Positions 25,401-33,994 of a stretch of DNA of 64,000 nucleotides are shown piece by piece. The stretch lies in the NCBI RefSeq assembly GCF_019203185.1, contig NZ_CP078093.1, positions 1,054,001 to 1,118,000 on the forward strand. The letters run 5' to 3'. Position numbers and translations under genes: made by a program. This DNA is from Crassaminicella indica (lineage in GTDB: Bacteria > Bacillota > Clostridia > Peptostreptococcales > Thermotaleaceae). Every line of letters begins with the position of its first letter. Position 1 is the first letter of the stretch. The notes beneath the pieces were generated by a model, which saw only the letters and a list, made by a program, of their open reading frames with translations, was not told the DNA's origin and did not search any database.

Positions 25401-27240
25401 TGGAAGTGATGTTGTTCTAAATGCATCTGCTTATAAAAAAGAAAAGGATGAAAATTCTATACTTTCTTTTCCACATATTCTCTTTGAAAGAAAGAGTGCT
25501 TCCTCTGTTGATGATGATGATGAAAAGATCAATGAGGCTATAAAAAATATAGACAATCAAGTCATTCGACTTTCTTTACCTCCACAGTATGAAGATATCA
25601 GCTCTACACAGATTAGAAATTATATTGATCAAAATCGTGACATTTCAAGTCTTATTGATCCAATTGCACAGAATTTTATTTATGAAAAGGGTTTGTATAG
25701 GAGGGAGCCTAGATACAAAACATTGATTCAGACAAAATCTATATCTGTAGAAATATATAATAAATTGACGGATGAGTTCTTGAAAGAATTATCGCTTTTG
25801 CCATTTATGAATTTTCATAAAGCTTATAAAAAACTAAAGGATTTTTCAAAAAAATTAAATCCAAGAATATTGCTTTTGAGGTCTATTGAGAGAAATGGAG
25901 AAATTCTTGGATTTGCAGCTTTTCATTGGCTTCGTTCGAGTATGATTTTCAAGGAATTTAAAGATGAAAATATTTCTGAATATGTAAGAAGACATGCTAT
26001 TGGAAGGATATTGGTGATAGATGGGATTTTTGCAAGCTTTAAAACAGAATTTGAAAATATAGAGCAAATGATTTTAACAGAAACCTTTGCATATGCTCTT
26101 CCTAAGGATTATACATATGCAGTATATAAAAATATGATAGAGGGATATGATTCTAAATCAATAGGTGAATTATTAGAGTGTCAAGGCTTTCAGAAAATAT
26201 CTGATGGAAGCTGTGCTGTTTTTGCAGTAAATATGACACAGCCTTGTACCTTATACTTAAATATAGAATCTATTATAAAAGAACCATTTAGAAGTAATCA
26301 AGATGTTATGGCTGTTATAAGAAGCTGTAGGAGAAAACTTCAAGAAGCCATTACAAAGCTTTATCCTGGACATTTAGTATTGTCATTTGATTGGAATATG
26401 GTTTATGAAAACCTCATTGCCAAAATATGTGATGAAAATGAAGTTTCTACTATTCCAACAGTTCCAAGAAAACTAGGGGAGGCTATGTGTGTTCCTTTTG
26501 GAGAGATTTTAAATGGTGCTATAATTCCTAATACAGTTACAAAATCTATGCATACAGAAAAAGTTTTTGATCCAGATATGAAAAATTTTCATATTGAAGC
26601 TTATCCTTATTATTTAAATCTTAGAGAGCAAGTAAAAATGATTAGAGCTTTTAATAGACCTGTTATATTGGTAGATGATTTACTGAATAAGGGTTATCGC
26701 ATAAAAGCAATAGATCCTATTTTTAAGGAAGAAAATATTCATGTAAAAAAAATTATTGTAGGGATTCTCTCTGGTAGAGGAAAAGAGCTTATGGATATGC
26801 AGCATAGAGAAGTAGATTGTGCATATTTTATACCAAAGTTGAGAGCTTGGTTTAATGAAAGCTTTTTATATCCATTTATAGGTGGAGATACGCTGTGGAG
26901 AGGAGATAATATTAAAACAAATTTAGTTCCTTCTGTTAATTTAATACTTCCCTATACTGTCCCTACATTTATTCGAAATGCATCAAAAAATGCAATTTAT
27001 CATTTGTCAGAAGTATGCATTGAGAATGCCATGGATATACTATTGGCTTTAGAAGAAGCATATCAGAAAAAGCATGAAAGAAGCTTGAGTCTAAGGCATT
27101 TAGGAGAAGTTTTTATTTCACCGAGATATCCAGACCACGGAAAAGACGTGTATTATGATATGCATCTTAGTCCATCTCATTATTTGAAAAATGATTTAGA
27201 GTATCTAAAACGATTGAAAAGTCTTATGACAGATAAGTAG
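22426..27240 (+). CDS. Giant multidomain protein: HD, HEAT-like, NadD-like, GNAT-like and PRTase-like modules
   Basis: A 1604-residue cytoplasmic protein in one uninterrupted frame. (1) An HD-type domain around residues 160-260 with GHDIGKFGC (His204-Asp205). (2) A long helical region, about 360-890, that looks like HEAT/ARM repeats. (3) A nucleotidyltransferase domain of the NadD type, about 897-1092, with the nucleotide-binding motif VAFFPGTFDPFSLGHKAIAR, VVGSDVV and the C-terminal signature ISSTQIRNYI. (4) A GNAT-like segment, about 1105-1270 (GEILGFAAFHWL, RILVIDGIFAS, YAVYKNMIEGYD). (5) A phosphoribosyltransferase-like segment, about 1400-1500 (NRPVILVDDLLNKGYRIKAI). Firmicutes normally encode NadD and the HD protein YqeK separately. 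The fusion suggests a nucleotide or NAD-related sensor/repair enzyme; the reaction is unknown. Confidence 0.8.
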   Translation: MENLLANRLYEKISKELASFDFLKEYIEDRNFYNKIENMVNNKDFSCNAVYNICKTMMNALAGEDAPKSWLHYIYQFALSKSFPSSVEINLKDRLDMICSIYLKVLRIVLEFEKEMIDSIFTINFLTEAEEKEVENIEEYKKFKKAFGEDYIYEMMRLSKEVIRDYTIDHICAVHNLAIFIGRQLKDAGIPIDLGRVSGAAIGHDIGKFGCIGNERKRTSIQHYYTDKWFEKHNITYIRNIAVNYSTWDLELGSLSLEALILIYCDFRVKKKNNRINILSLKESFELILKKLDEGKEKKVYRIYGKLKDFEDYLIHIGINTDIQMSKKRVLMNMDNVHYALMHGKEVIENIKYLAIQHNINLMHKLRDEASLNAILESARSEETVNNLRGYLYVFEEYSTYMTQKQKMITINFLYEHLMHHEEDIRKQCAKIMGILIANFDEQYKKEVPNNVILNNFEMSSSMLLDKYLQLLIYPDPQTIPIHRIYLGHSISNLIQSLFDNCSSDQVCDYMKILLKYYEKNYEDKEMKLHLIEAARHFPLNSCSDGVLDKLMKFTQMMLLSNDSDLRLYILDTIYAWIKNFHDDFKIMDFFKNIITNDITNNKLFVENYLLLKISKYIPLEVEMVKDYKEDKQKISDMFLSNLKASIRSVVKKVQIDFLLQYTMKHLEQTGLYTAIHYCNILKVSASESVRNHAGNALLSIVPHIPFEQRNDVVIELLRGLEVEGYQFAKYIPDYLGKLILYLKPIELDELMKELSGKIKQASPQTNTLLLKTVGVAIENYHKYKALFKEEEAKYNTRFIKMLGILQNGLLHYNNQVKQAAFRVIGKDVFGSKLLTLEQKNNIFRLSAKKLLTLIGDEKEENQLTFFTHAGGLNHIYRFISDYTFYKGKISLKTAEKVAFFPGTFDPFSLGHKAIAREIRSLGFEVYLAVDEFSWSKKTQPHFMRRNIIKMSIADELGIYLYPQDIPVNIANPYDLKRLRESFPYSDVYIVVGSDVVLNASAYKKEKDENSILSFPHILFERKSASSVDDDDEKINEAIKNIDNQVIRLSLPPQYEDISSTQIRNYIDQNRDISSLIDPIAQNFIYEKGLYRREPRYKTLIQTKSISVEIYNKLTDEFLKELSLLPFMNFHKAYKKLKDFSKKLNPRILLLRSIERNGEILGFAAFHWLRSSMIFKEFKDENISEYVRRHAIGRILVIDGIFASFKTEFENIEQMILTETFAYALPKDYTYAVYKNMIEGYDSKSIGELLECQGFQKISDGSCAVFAVNMTQPCTLYLNIESIIKEPFRSNQDVMAVIRSCRRKLQEAITKLYPGHLVLSFDWNMVYENLIAKICDENEVSTIPTVPRKLGEAMCVPFGEILNGAIIPNTVTKSMHTEKVFDPDMKNFHIEAYPYYLNLREQVKMIRAFNRPVILVDDLLNKGYRIKAIDPIFKEENIHVKKIIVGILSGRGKELMDMQHREVDCAYFIPKLRAWFNESFLYPFIGGDTLWRGDNIKTNLVPSVNLILPYTVPTFIRNASKNAIYHLSEVCIENAMDILLALEEAYQKKHERSLSLRHLGEVFISPRYPDHGKDVYYDMHLSPSHYLKNDLEYLKRLKSLMTDK

Positions 27241-27298
27241 TAGGTTAAAGCATATAAAAAGAACATATAGCAAATGTTTTTATTTAATTTAAAGAGAA

Positions 27299-27340
27299 AA
27301 GGAGCTATCTTTTCAAATCATTTTGAGATAGCTCCTTAAA
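27299..27340. terminator. Bidirectional intrinsic terminator
   Basis: AAGGAGCTATCT pairs exactly with AGATAGCTCCTT between convergent genes. Confidence 0.85.
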
Positions 27341-27349
27341 TATATTTTT

Positions 27350-27898
27350 CTATTTTCCAAAATAACGCTTTAATAACCCTTTAAATGCCATTCCATGTCT
27401 TGCTTCATCCTTACACATTTCATGAACTGTATCATGAATTGCATCTAGATTTAATTTTTTAGCTAGAGTAGCTAATTCTTTTTTACCAGCACAAGCACCA
27501 TGCTCTGCGTCTACTCTCATTTGAAGGTTTTTCTCTGTACTATCTGTTACTACTTCTCCTAATAGCTCTGCAAATTTTGCAGCATGCTCTGCTTCTTCCC
27601 AAGCAATTCTTTTATAAGCTTCAGCTACTTCTGGATATCCTTCACGATCAGCTTGGCGACTCATTGCTAAGTACATACCTACTTCAGTACATTCTCCCAT
27701 GAAATTTCTACGAAGTCCTTCTAAAACTTCCTCGTCTACACCTTTTGCTACGCCTACAAAATGTTCATCTGCCCATTTTAGATCTCCATCTTCTTGAAGA
27801 ATGAATTGATCCTTTGGGGCACCACATTGAGGACATTTATCAGGTGCTTCTGTTCCTTCATGTACATAACCACAGACTTTACAAATAAATTTTTTCAT
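27350..27898 (-). CDS. Reverse rubrerythrin
   Basis: A 182-residue non-heme iron protein that reduces hydrogen peroxide and oxygen in anaerobes. The rubredoxin domain is at the N-terminus ([10 protein letters not shown] and CPQCGAP, residues 6-30) and the di-iron ferritin-like domain follows (Glu ligands in [22 protein letters not shown], and [11 protein letters not shown]). This order is inverted relative to classic rubrerythrin and defines the 'reverse' type known from clostridia. GGAGGTAA lies before the ATG. It is monocistronic. Confidence 0.95.
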   Translation of the reverse strand: MKKFICKVCGYVHEGTEAPDKCPQCGAPKDQFILQEDGDLKWADEHFVGVAKGVDEEVLEGLRRNFMGECTEVGMYLAMSRQADREGYPEVAEAYKRIAWEEAEHAAKFAELLGEVVTDSTEKNLQMRVDAEHGACAGKKELATLAKKLNLDAIHDTVHEMCKDEARHGMAFKGLLKRYFGK

Positions 27899-28177
27899 AC
27901 TTATTACCTCCTAATATATTTTTCTTTTGTTATATTTACATTGGTAGATGATTATCAAGAGCTCTTGCTTTTAATCATGTTCCTTTTTCATACATTCTAT
28001 ACTTACCCATGAAAATTTTATCTAAACATTTTTCATAAAAAAATTGAAAAATATATCGATATAGATGTTGATTTTTTAATGTTACATGAAATGTTGTGAA
28101 GAATATTCTTAAATAGATAATCTCTTCTTATTTTAAGACATATAATGTATAAAATGAATAAAAGGAGAGAATATGAT

Positions 28178-28924
28178 ATGAAAAAATCATTCTACATAAG
28201 CCATTTTGTAAGAAATGCTTTGGCTCCTGCAGCAAGAATTATAAGACCTGAAAATCCTAAGAGTGCAGAGGCGATTCAAACAGAGGATTTAGATGGAGAT
28301 GGAAAATATGAAATTATAGCAACATATGAACTTTATGGAGAAATGTATGTAATGATTTTAAAGGAAGAAAGAGGAAAATGGTATAAACTAACTATAAAAG
28401 GAGCTGGTAGTGGAATAGACTATATGAATTTTGCAGATATAACAGGGAAAGGTAAAAAAGATCTATTGATAGGTTGGCAGATAGGGAATATATGGAATGA
28501 ATTAGATTTATATACTTGGGAGAAAAATACTATGAAAAGGATCGTTCACGGTTTGTCATATAGTAAAGTAGATATTTTTGATAGATTAGAACAAAAATCT
28601 GTAGCACTAGCATTATGGAGCTATACTACAGGAGATGTTTATGATATTCAGCTAGTTTATTGGGATGGAAGAAAATTAGCACATGTGAAAGATTCTCGTG
28701 ATTATTATACTGAGAGGGTAGTTCCATATTATGAGCAGAAGGTAAAAGACATGCCGAAATCAGCTTTTTATTGGTATTATCTTGCAGATGCTCAGATTAA
28801 TGGAGGAACACCTAAAGATGCTTTAAAATCTATTGTAAAAGGAATGGCTCTTAATGAAGAAAATCCATCAAAAGGAGAATTTTTAGCATTGAGGAAAAAG
28901 GCTAAAAGAAATCTTATACAATAA
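28178..28924 (+). CDS. FG-GAP/VCBS-like repeat protein of unknown function
   Basis: A 248-residue protein without signal peptide. Near residues 38-55 it has TEDLDGDGKYEIIATY and later FADITGKGKKDLLIGW: the D-x-D-G-D-G-x-x-E pattern of FG-GAP/VCBS beta-propeller blades, which bind calcium in secreted proteins. The C-terminal ~60 residues look like one TPR-type helix pair (SAFYWYYLADAQINGGTPKDALKSI). Function is unknown. I choose ATG 28178 because it is preceded by AAGGAGAG; the ATG at 28145 is not. It is a single gene. Confidence 0.75.
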   Translation: MKKSFYISHFVRNALAPAARIIRPENPKSAEAIQTEDLDGDGKYEIIATYELYGEMYVMILKEERGKWYKLTIKGAGSGIDYMNFADITGKGKKDLLIGWQIGNIWNELDLYTWEKNTMKRIVHGLSYSKVDIFDRLEQKSVALALWSYTTGDVYDIQLVYWDGRKLAHVKDSRDYYTERVVPYYEQKVKDMPKSAFYWYYLADAQINGGTPKDALKSIVKGMALNEENPSKGEFLALRKKAKRNLIQ

Positions 28925-28968
28925 ATTTTTTTTTACAGTATCTTGACACTATCGTAAAAAATTGAAGG

Positions 28969-28998
28969 TTGACAGAAGGATCAAAAACATGATATTAT
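28969..28998 (+). promoter_or_regulatory. Promoter of the carAB transcript
   Basis: TTGACA (28969-28974) and TATTAT (28993-28998), 18-bp spacer, directly upstream of the PyrR-type leader. Confidence 0.7.
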
Positions 28999-29014
28999 AC
29001 AATGAAAACAAAAT

Positions 29015-29138
29015 AAGTACCTTTAAATCGGTCCAGAGAGGCTGAAAAGGAAGTGATAGACGAGATACACATAAATTTGTGATATCTGTAGTTTGTGTGC
29101 AAATAAAAGCCTTTTACCTCTGGTAAAAGGCTTTTTTA
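29015..29138 (+). promoter_or_regulatory. PyrR attenuation leader
   Basis: ATCGGTCCAGAGAGGCTGAA (29028-29047) is the conserved PyrR-binding loop. It is followed by a region that can pair as antiterminator and by a terminator AAAAGCCTTTTA/TAAAAGGCTTTTTT (29105-29137). In the known mechanism UMP-bound PyrR holds the binding loop, so the terminator forms and transcription of the downstream carAB stops when pyrimidines are plentiful. pyrR itself is not in this window. Confidence 0.92.
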
Positions 29139-29265
29139 ATATATTAGAAAAATTTTTTAAAGCATGCTGAATAAATATACTGTTTTGAGTATTATTATAA
29201 AAATATTTATTTATATAAATTTGGATATAAAGAAATCAATATAAAAAAGTATTGGAGGGATACAA

Positions 29266-30345
29266 ATGAAAGGTGTATTGTATCTAGAAGATGGAACGGT
29301 ATATCAAGGGAAGGGCTTTGGCAAGAAGGGTACATCTGTAGGGGAGTTGGTATTTAATACTTCTATTACAGGATATCAAGAGATTTTAACAGATCCATCA
29401 TATGCAGGTCAAATTATTACAATGACATATCCATTGATAGGAAACTATGGAGTAAATAGTGCAGAAAACGAATCTTCTAAAATATATGCAAAGGGATTTG
29501 TAACAAAAGCTATTGAACAAAAGCCTTCAAACTATATGAGTGAACAAACATTAGAGGAAATGCTTAAAAATATGGGGGTTGTAGGGGTTTGTGATGTCGA
29601 TACAAGAAGCATTACAAAAAAAATTCGAAATGAAGGAGCTTTAAAATGTGTAATATCCAATGAAGAATTATCATTAGAAGTATTACAAAAAATTTTAAGA
29701 AAAGAGCAGTTAAAGGAAGATTGGATGAAAGAGGTAGGAACACAGAAGGTGTTTCATATACCTGGAATAGGACCAAAGATTGCTGTAATGGATTTCGGTA
29801 TAAAGAGAAATATATTAAATAATTTAAAATATAGAAATTGTGATATTACTGTATTTCCTTACAACACGAGCTATGAAGAAATTATGAATATAAATCCTGA
29901 AGGTGTACTTCTTAGTAATGGACCTGGAAATCCTGAAGCAGCTACAGAAGCTGTAGAAACAGTAAGGAAAATTATAAAAAAAGTGCCTACCTTTGGAATT
30001 TGCATGGGTCATCAGGTTTTAGCTTTAGCAGTAGGAGGAAAAACCTACAAAATGAAGTATGGACATAGAGGAGGAAATCATGGTGTTTATGATATAAAAA
30101 GAGATAGAGCTTATATTACCTCTCAAAATCATGGTTATTCTGTAGATAGAGAAAGTGTAGAAGCATGTGGTATGGAGATTACACATATTAATCTCAATGA
30201 TGATACGGTAGAAGGGATGAAGCATAAAGAACTTCCAGTTTTTTCTGTACAATTCCATCCAGAGGGGGCACCAGGGCCAACGGATTCTACTTATCTATTT
30301 GATCAATTCATCGACCAGTTAAAGGAGGAGAAAAAATGCCAATAG
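29266..30345 (+). CDS. carA: Carbamoyl-phosphate synthase small (glutaminase) subunit
   Basis: A 359-residue class I glutamine amidotransferase that supplies ammonia to CarB. Hallmarks: N-terminal LEDGTVYQGKGFG and NTSITGYQEILTDPSY, the nucleophile Cys in TFGICMGHQ, and the catalytic His-Glu in QFHPEGAPGP. Length is normal. GGAGGG precedes the ATG. The 3' end overlaps carB by 10 bp. It is controlled by the PyrR leader, so the product mainly feeds pyrimidine synthesis, and possibly arginine. Confidence 0.97.
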   Translation: MKGVLYLEDGTVYQGKGFGKKGTSVGELVFNTSITGYQEILTDPSYAGQIITMTYPLIGNYGVNSAENESSKIYAKGFVTKAIEQKPSNYMSEQTLEEMLKNMGVVGVCDVDTRSITKKIRNEGALKCVISNEELSLEVLQKILRKEQLKEDWMKEVGTQKVFHIPGIGPKIAVMDFGIKRNILNNLKYRNCDITVFPYNTSYEEIMNINPEGVLLSNGPGNPEAATEAVETVRKIIKKVPTFGICMGHQVLALAVGGKTYKMKYGHRGGNHGVYDIKRDRAYITSQNHGYSVDRESVEACGMEITHINLNDDTVEGMKHKELPVFSVQFHPEGAPGPTDSTYLFDQFIDQLKEEKKCQ

Positions 30346-33300
30346 ATAAAAGCTTAAAAAAGGTAATGATTATTGGTTCAGGCCCTATCATCATTGGTCA
30401 GGCAGCAGAGTTTGATTATTCAGGAACACAGGCTTGTAAAGCTATAAAAGAAGAAGGAATTGAAACGATCCTTGTAAATAGTAATCCTGCAACAATTATG
30501 ACAGATACAAATGTAGCAGATAAGGTATATATAGAGCCTTTAAATGTAGAAAGTCTAGAAAAAATTATAAGCCGTGAGAAACCAGATGGGATTTTAGCAG
30601 GCTTTGGAGGGCAAACAGGATTAAATTTATCTATGAAGCTAAAAGAAGAAGGAATATTAGATAAATATGGTGTAAGACTTTTAGGAACAGATAGTGAAAC
30701 TATCAAGAAAGCAGAGGATCGAGAAGCTTTTAAAAAGCTTATGCAAGAAATTGATGAACCAATTCCTATGAGTATTATTGCAACAAAAATAGAAGAATGT
30801 GAAGATTTTGTTAAAAAATATGGATATCCAGTAATCATAAGACCTGCTTATACCTTAGGTGGAACAGGTGGAGGGATTGCAGATAACTATGATGAACTGA
30901 TTGAAATATGTCAAAGAGGAATAGAAAATAGCCCTATAGGACAAATTCTTCTAGAACAAAGTGTTGCAGGCTGGAAGGAAATTGAATACGAAGTTATAAG
31001 AGATAAAAAGGATAATTGTATTATTATTTGCAATATGGAAAATATGGATCCAGTAGGAGTTCATACAGGGGACAGTATTGTTGTTGCACCTTCACAAACT
31101 TTGAGAGATAAGGAGTATCAGATGTTAAGACAAGCATCTATTAAGATAATTAGAAGCTTAAAAATTGAGGGAGGCTGTAACATTCAGTTTGCATTAGATC
31201 CAAAAAGCAATAATTATATTGTTATAGAAGTAAATCCCAGAGTAAGTCGCTCTAGTGCTTTAGCTTCAAAGGCAGCAGGATATCCTATTGCAAAGATTGC
31301 TGCTAAAATAGGTATAGGCTTTAGCTTGGATGAACTGAAAAATTACGTGACAAAGCATTCAAGTGCATGCTTTGAGCCAGCCCTTGATTATATCGTAGTA
31401 AAATTTCCAAAATGGCCTTTTGATAAATTCAGCAAGGCATCTAGAACACTCGGAACGCAGATGAAAGCAACAGGAGAAGTAATGGCAATCAGCAGAAGCT
31501 TTGAAAGTGCACTTCTTAAAGCTTTAACTTCTTTGGAAGGTAAGTTTACAGGACTTAGAATGTTTTCTATGATGGAGATGACTCAAGAGGAGTTATTTAG
31601 GAAAATCAATTTATGTGATGACGAAAGGATTTTCGCCCTTGCAGAAGCTTTAAGAAGAGGAATAACAGTAGAAAAGCTCCATGAAATCACTAGGATAGAT
31701 CAATGGTTTTTAAATGGTATTCTAAATATTATAAATATGGAAACAAGAATAAAAGAAGAAGATATAGATGAAAAATTACTCTACGAAGCAAAAGCGATGG
31801 GCTTTACAGATAAAGAAATCAGCGACTTAAAAGGAATAAATGTTCATGAGTTAGAAGAAATGAGAATAAAGAGAGCTATAAGACCAATTTTTAAGATGGT
31901 GGATACCTGTAGCGGTGAATTTGATGCCAAAACGCCTTATTATTACTCTTGCTATGAAGATGAAGATGAAAACATTATTAGTGATAAAAAGAAAATACTA
32001 GTGCTTGGTTCAGGACCTATTCGAATAGGGCAGGGAATAGAATTTGATTATAGCTGTGTTCATGGAGTATGGGCGATTAAAGAAGCAGGCTATGAATCCA
32101 TAATTATAAACAATAACCCTGAAACGGTAAGTACGGATTTTGATACAGCAGATAAATTATACTTTGAATCCTTGTATATAGATGATGTGATGAATGTAAT
32201 CAATCAGGAAAAACCAGAAGGTGTTATATTGCAACTAGGAGGACAGACTTCTGTAAATCTTGCAGAGAAGCTTTATGAAAGAGGCGTAAATATATTAGGG
32301 ACTTCTTATCAATCAATGGACATAGCAGAAGATCGAGATAAATTCAGAAGCTTTTTAGAAAAGCTAAATATCCCAAGTCCTATGGGAAAAGCAGTTACGA
32401 GTATAAAAGAAGCATTAGAAACAGTAGAAAAATTAGGATATCCTGTAGTTGTTAGACCGTCTTATGTCATAGGAGGTCGTGCTATGCAGGTAGTTTACGA
32501 TCAAGAAGGACTTGAAAATTATCTGCAAGATGCAGTAAATTTATCTAAAAAGTATCCTGTACTCATTGATAGATATATAAAAGGAACGGAAATAGAGGTA
32601 GATGCAATAGGAGATGGTGAGGATATATTAATACCAGGAATTATGGAACATATTGAAAGAACTGGGGTACACTCAGGAGATAGTGTTACTGTATATCCAT
32701 ATGTTACCTTAAACAAGGAAACAGTACAAAGGTTGGTAGATTATACTAAAAGAATTTCAAAAGGGTTAAAGGTAGTTGGACTTGTAAATATTCAATATGT
32801 GTTTGATGGAAAAGATGTATATGTTATAGAGGTAAATCCGAGAGCATCAAGAACTGTTCCAATACTAAGCAAGGTAACAGGAGTACCGATGGTAAAATTA
32901 GCAGTAGATGCTATGCTTGGAAAGAAGTTAAGAAACAGTGATTATGGAATAGGGCTAATGAAGAATAAAAAGCTGTATGCTGTAAAGGTACCTGTTTTCT
33001 CAGGAGAAAAGCTTGCTGATGTAGATATGTCATTAGGACCTGAGATGAAATCTACTGGAGAGGTATTAGGACTAGATACTGATTTTAATAAGGCAGTCTA
33101 TAAAGGATTTAAAGCTTCAGGGATCAAGATTCCTACTAAAGGAGCAATTTATGTTAGTCTAAAGGCTGTAGATAAAGAAGAGGGCTTAGAAGTTATAAAA
33201 GATTATAAAGAGTTAGGCTTTAAACTATATGGTTCTGTAGGTACAGCGAGCTTTTTAAAGAAACATGGTGTTTCTTGTGAAACAATTCCACTATTTGAGG

Positions 33301-33524
33301 TAGACAAACGTATTGAAGATGGAACAATCAACATGATGATCAATACACCTACAAGAGGAAATAATAAATATAGTTTAGGTTTTAGAATTAGAAGAAAAAT
33401 GAGTGAGCATAGACTTCCTATATTTACTAGTATTGATACAGCAAGAGTTTTTAAAGTAGCTATTGAAATAGAGAAAAATAAAGAATCAATAACATATAAG
33501 ACTATTGATGAATATTTACTATAG
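30336..33524 (+). CDS. carB: Carbamoyl-phosphate synthase large subunit
   Basis: A 1062-residue enzyme that makes carbamoyl phosphate from bicarbonate, ammonia and two ATP. It has the two homologous ATP-grasp halves: first half starting MIIGSGPIIIGQAAEFDYSG with GYPVIIRPAYTLGGTGGG, second half starting LVLGSGPIRIGQGIEFDYS with GYPVVVRPSYVIGGR. A C-terminal MGS-like allosteric domain (about residues 940-1062, FKLYGSVGTASFL, INTPTRGN) is present. Full length. It overlaps carA and ends the operon. Confidence 0.98.
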   Translation: MPIDKSLKKVMIIGSGPIIIGQAAEFDYSGTQACKAIKEEGIETILVNSNPATIMTDTNVADKVYIEPLNVESLEKIISREKPDGILAGFGGQTGLNLSMKLKEEGILDKYGVRLLGTDSETIKKAEDREAFKKLMQEIDEPIPMSIIATKIEECEDFVKKYGYPVIIRPAYTLGGTGGGIADNYDELIEICQRGIENSPIGQILLEQSVAGWKEIEYEVIRDKKDNCIIICNMENMDPVGVHTGDSIVVAPSQTLRDKEYQMLRQASIKIIRSLKIEGGCNIQFALDPKSNNYIVIEVNPRVSRSSALASKAAGYPIAKIAAKIGIGFSLDELKNYVTKHSSACFEPALDYIVVKFPKWPFDKFSKASRTLGTQMKATGEVMAISRSFESALLKALTSLEGKFTGLRMFSMMEMTQEELFRKINLCDDERIFALAEALRRGITVEKLHEITRIDQWFLNGILNIINMETRIKEEDIDEKLLYEAKAMGFTDKEISDLKGINVHELEEMRIKRAIRPIFKMVDTCSGEFDAKTPYYYSCYEDEDENIISDKKKILVLGSGPIRIGQGIEFDYSCVHGVWAIKEAGYESIIINNNPETVSTDFDTADKLYFESLYIDDVMNVINQEKPEGVILQLGGQTSVNLAEKLYERGVNILGTSYQSMDIAEDRDKFRSFLEKLNIPSPMGKAVTSIKEALETVEKLGYPVVVRPSYVIGGRAMQVVYDQEGLENYLQDAVNLSKKYPVLIDRYIKGTEIEVDAIGDGEDILIPGIMEHIERTGVHSGDSVTVYPYVTLNKETVQRLVDYTKRISKGLKVVGLVNIQYVFDGKDVYVIEVNPRASRTVPILSKVTGVPMVKLAVDAMLGKKLRNSDYGIGLMKNKKLYAVKVPVFSGEKLADVDMSLGPEMKSTGEVLGLDTDFNKAVYKGFKASGIKIPTKGAIYVSLKAVDKEEGLEVIKDYKELGFKLYGSVGTASFLKKHGVSCETIPLFEVDKRIEDGTINMMINTPTRGNNKYSLGFRIRRKMSEHRLPIFTSIDTARVFKVAIEIEKNKESITYKTIDEYLL

Positions 33525-33654
33525 CTGTTATTAATATAAGAGGCAAATCAAAAATTTTTATACAAAAATAAAATTTACTATTGATTTTATAGATTATAAA
33601 TAATATAATATCTGTAATTACAAAAAAAGACTTTATTTTATTGAATTATTTATA

Positions 33655-33882
33655 TGAAAAAGCTATGAACGGTAGTAGTAAATAATGCTTTGCTTTCAGA
33701 GAGTCGATGGGTGGTGTGAATCGATAGTAAAGGTTATTGAATCCGACCGGAAGCTGTATAGGGGTAAAAAACCTATACCGGGAAATCCCGTTATTGAGAA
33801 AGAGGCTGTATATGCAGTAAAAAAAGGTGGCACCACGTGGATATATATCCCCGTCCTTGATTGATTCAAGGACGGGGTTTTG
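33655..33882 (+). promoter_or_regulatory. T-box leader (probable serine specifier) of serA
   Basis: The T-box core AGGTGGCACCACG lies at 33825-33837 and is followed by a strong terminator (CCCCGTCCTTGA with TCAAGGACGGGG, 33849-33882). Stem I includes CAGAGAG and a specifier loop region GTTATTGAATCCGACCGGAA, where TCC (33742-33744) is a Ser codon in the expected place. This fits a serine-responsive switch in front of the first enzyme of serine synthesis. The specifier assignment is by eye. Confidence 0.9.
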
Positions 33883-33994
33883 TATTTATATCAAAAAGAA
33901 TATTTGCAAATTTATGAAAACAAATGAAAAGCTATGCATAGAAAATATACAGAATGTTTTGAAAATAGATCGATATAGAATAGGAGAGGTTGAA

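Noticed and set aside
29005-29140. A T-box before carA
   Set aside because: The GGTCCAGAGAGGCTG loop is the PyrR-binding element. T-box core motifs are absent.
33827-33994. N-terminal extension of serA
   Set aside because: It would be translated from the T-box terminator. ATG 33995 has a strong ribosome site and matches the family start.
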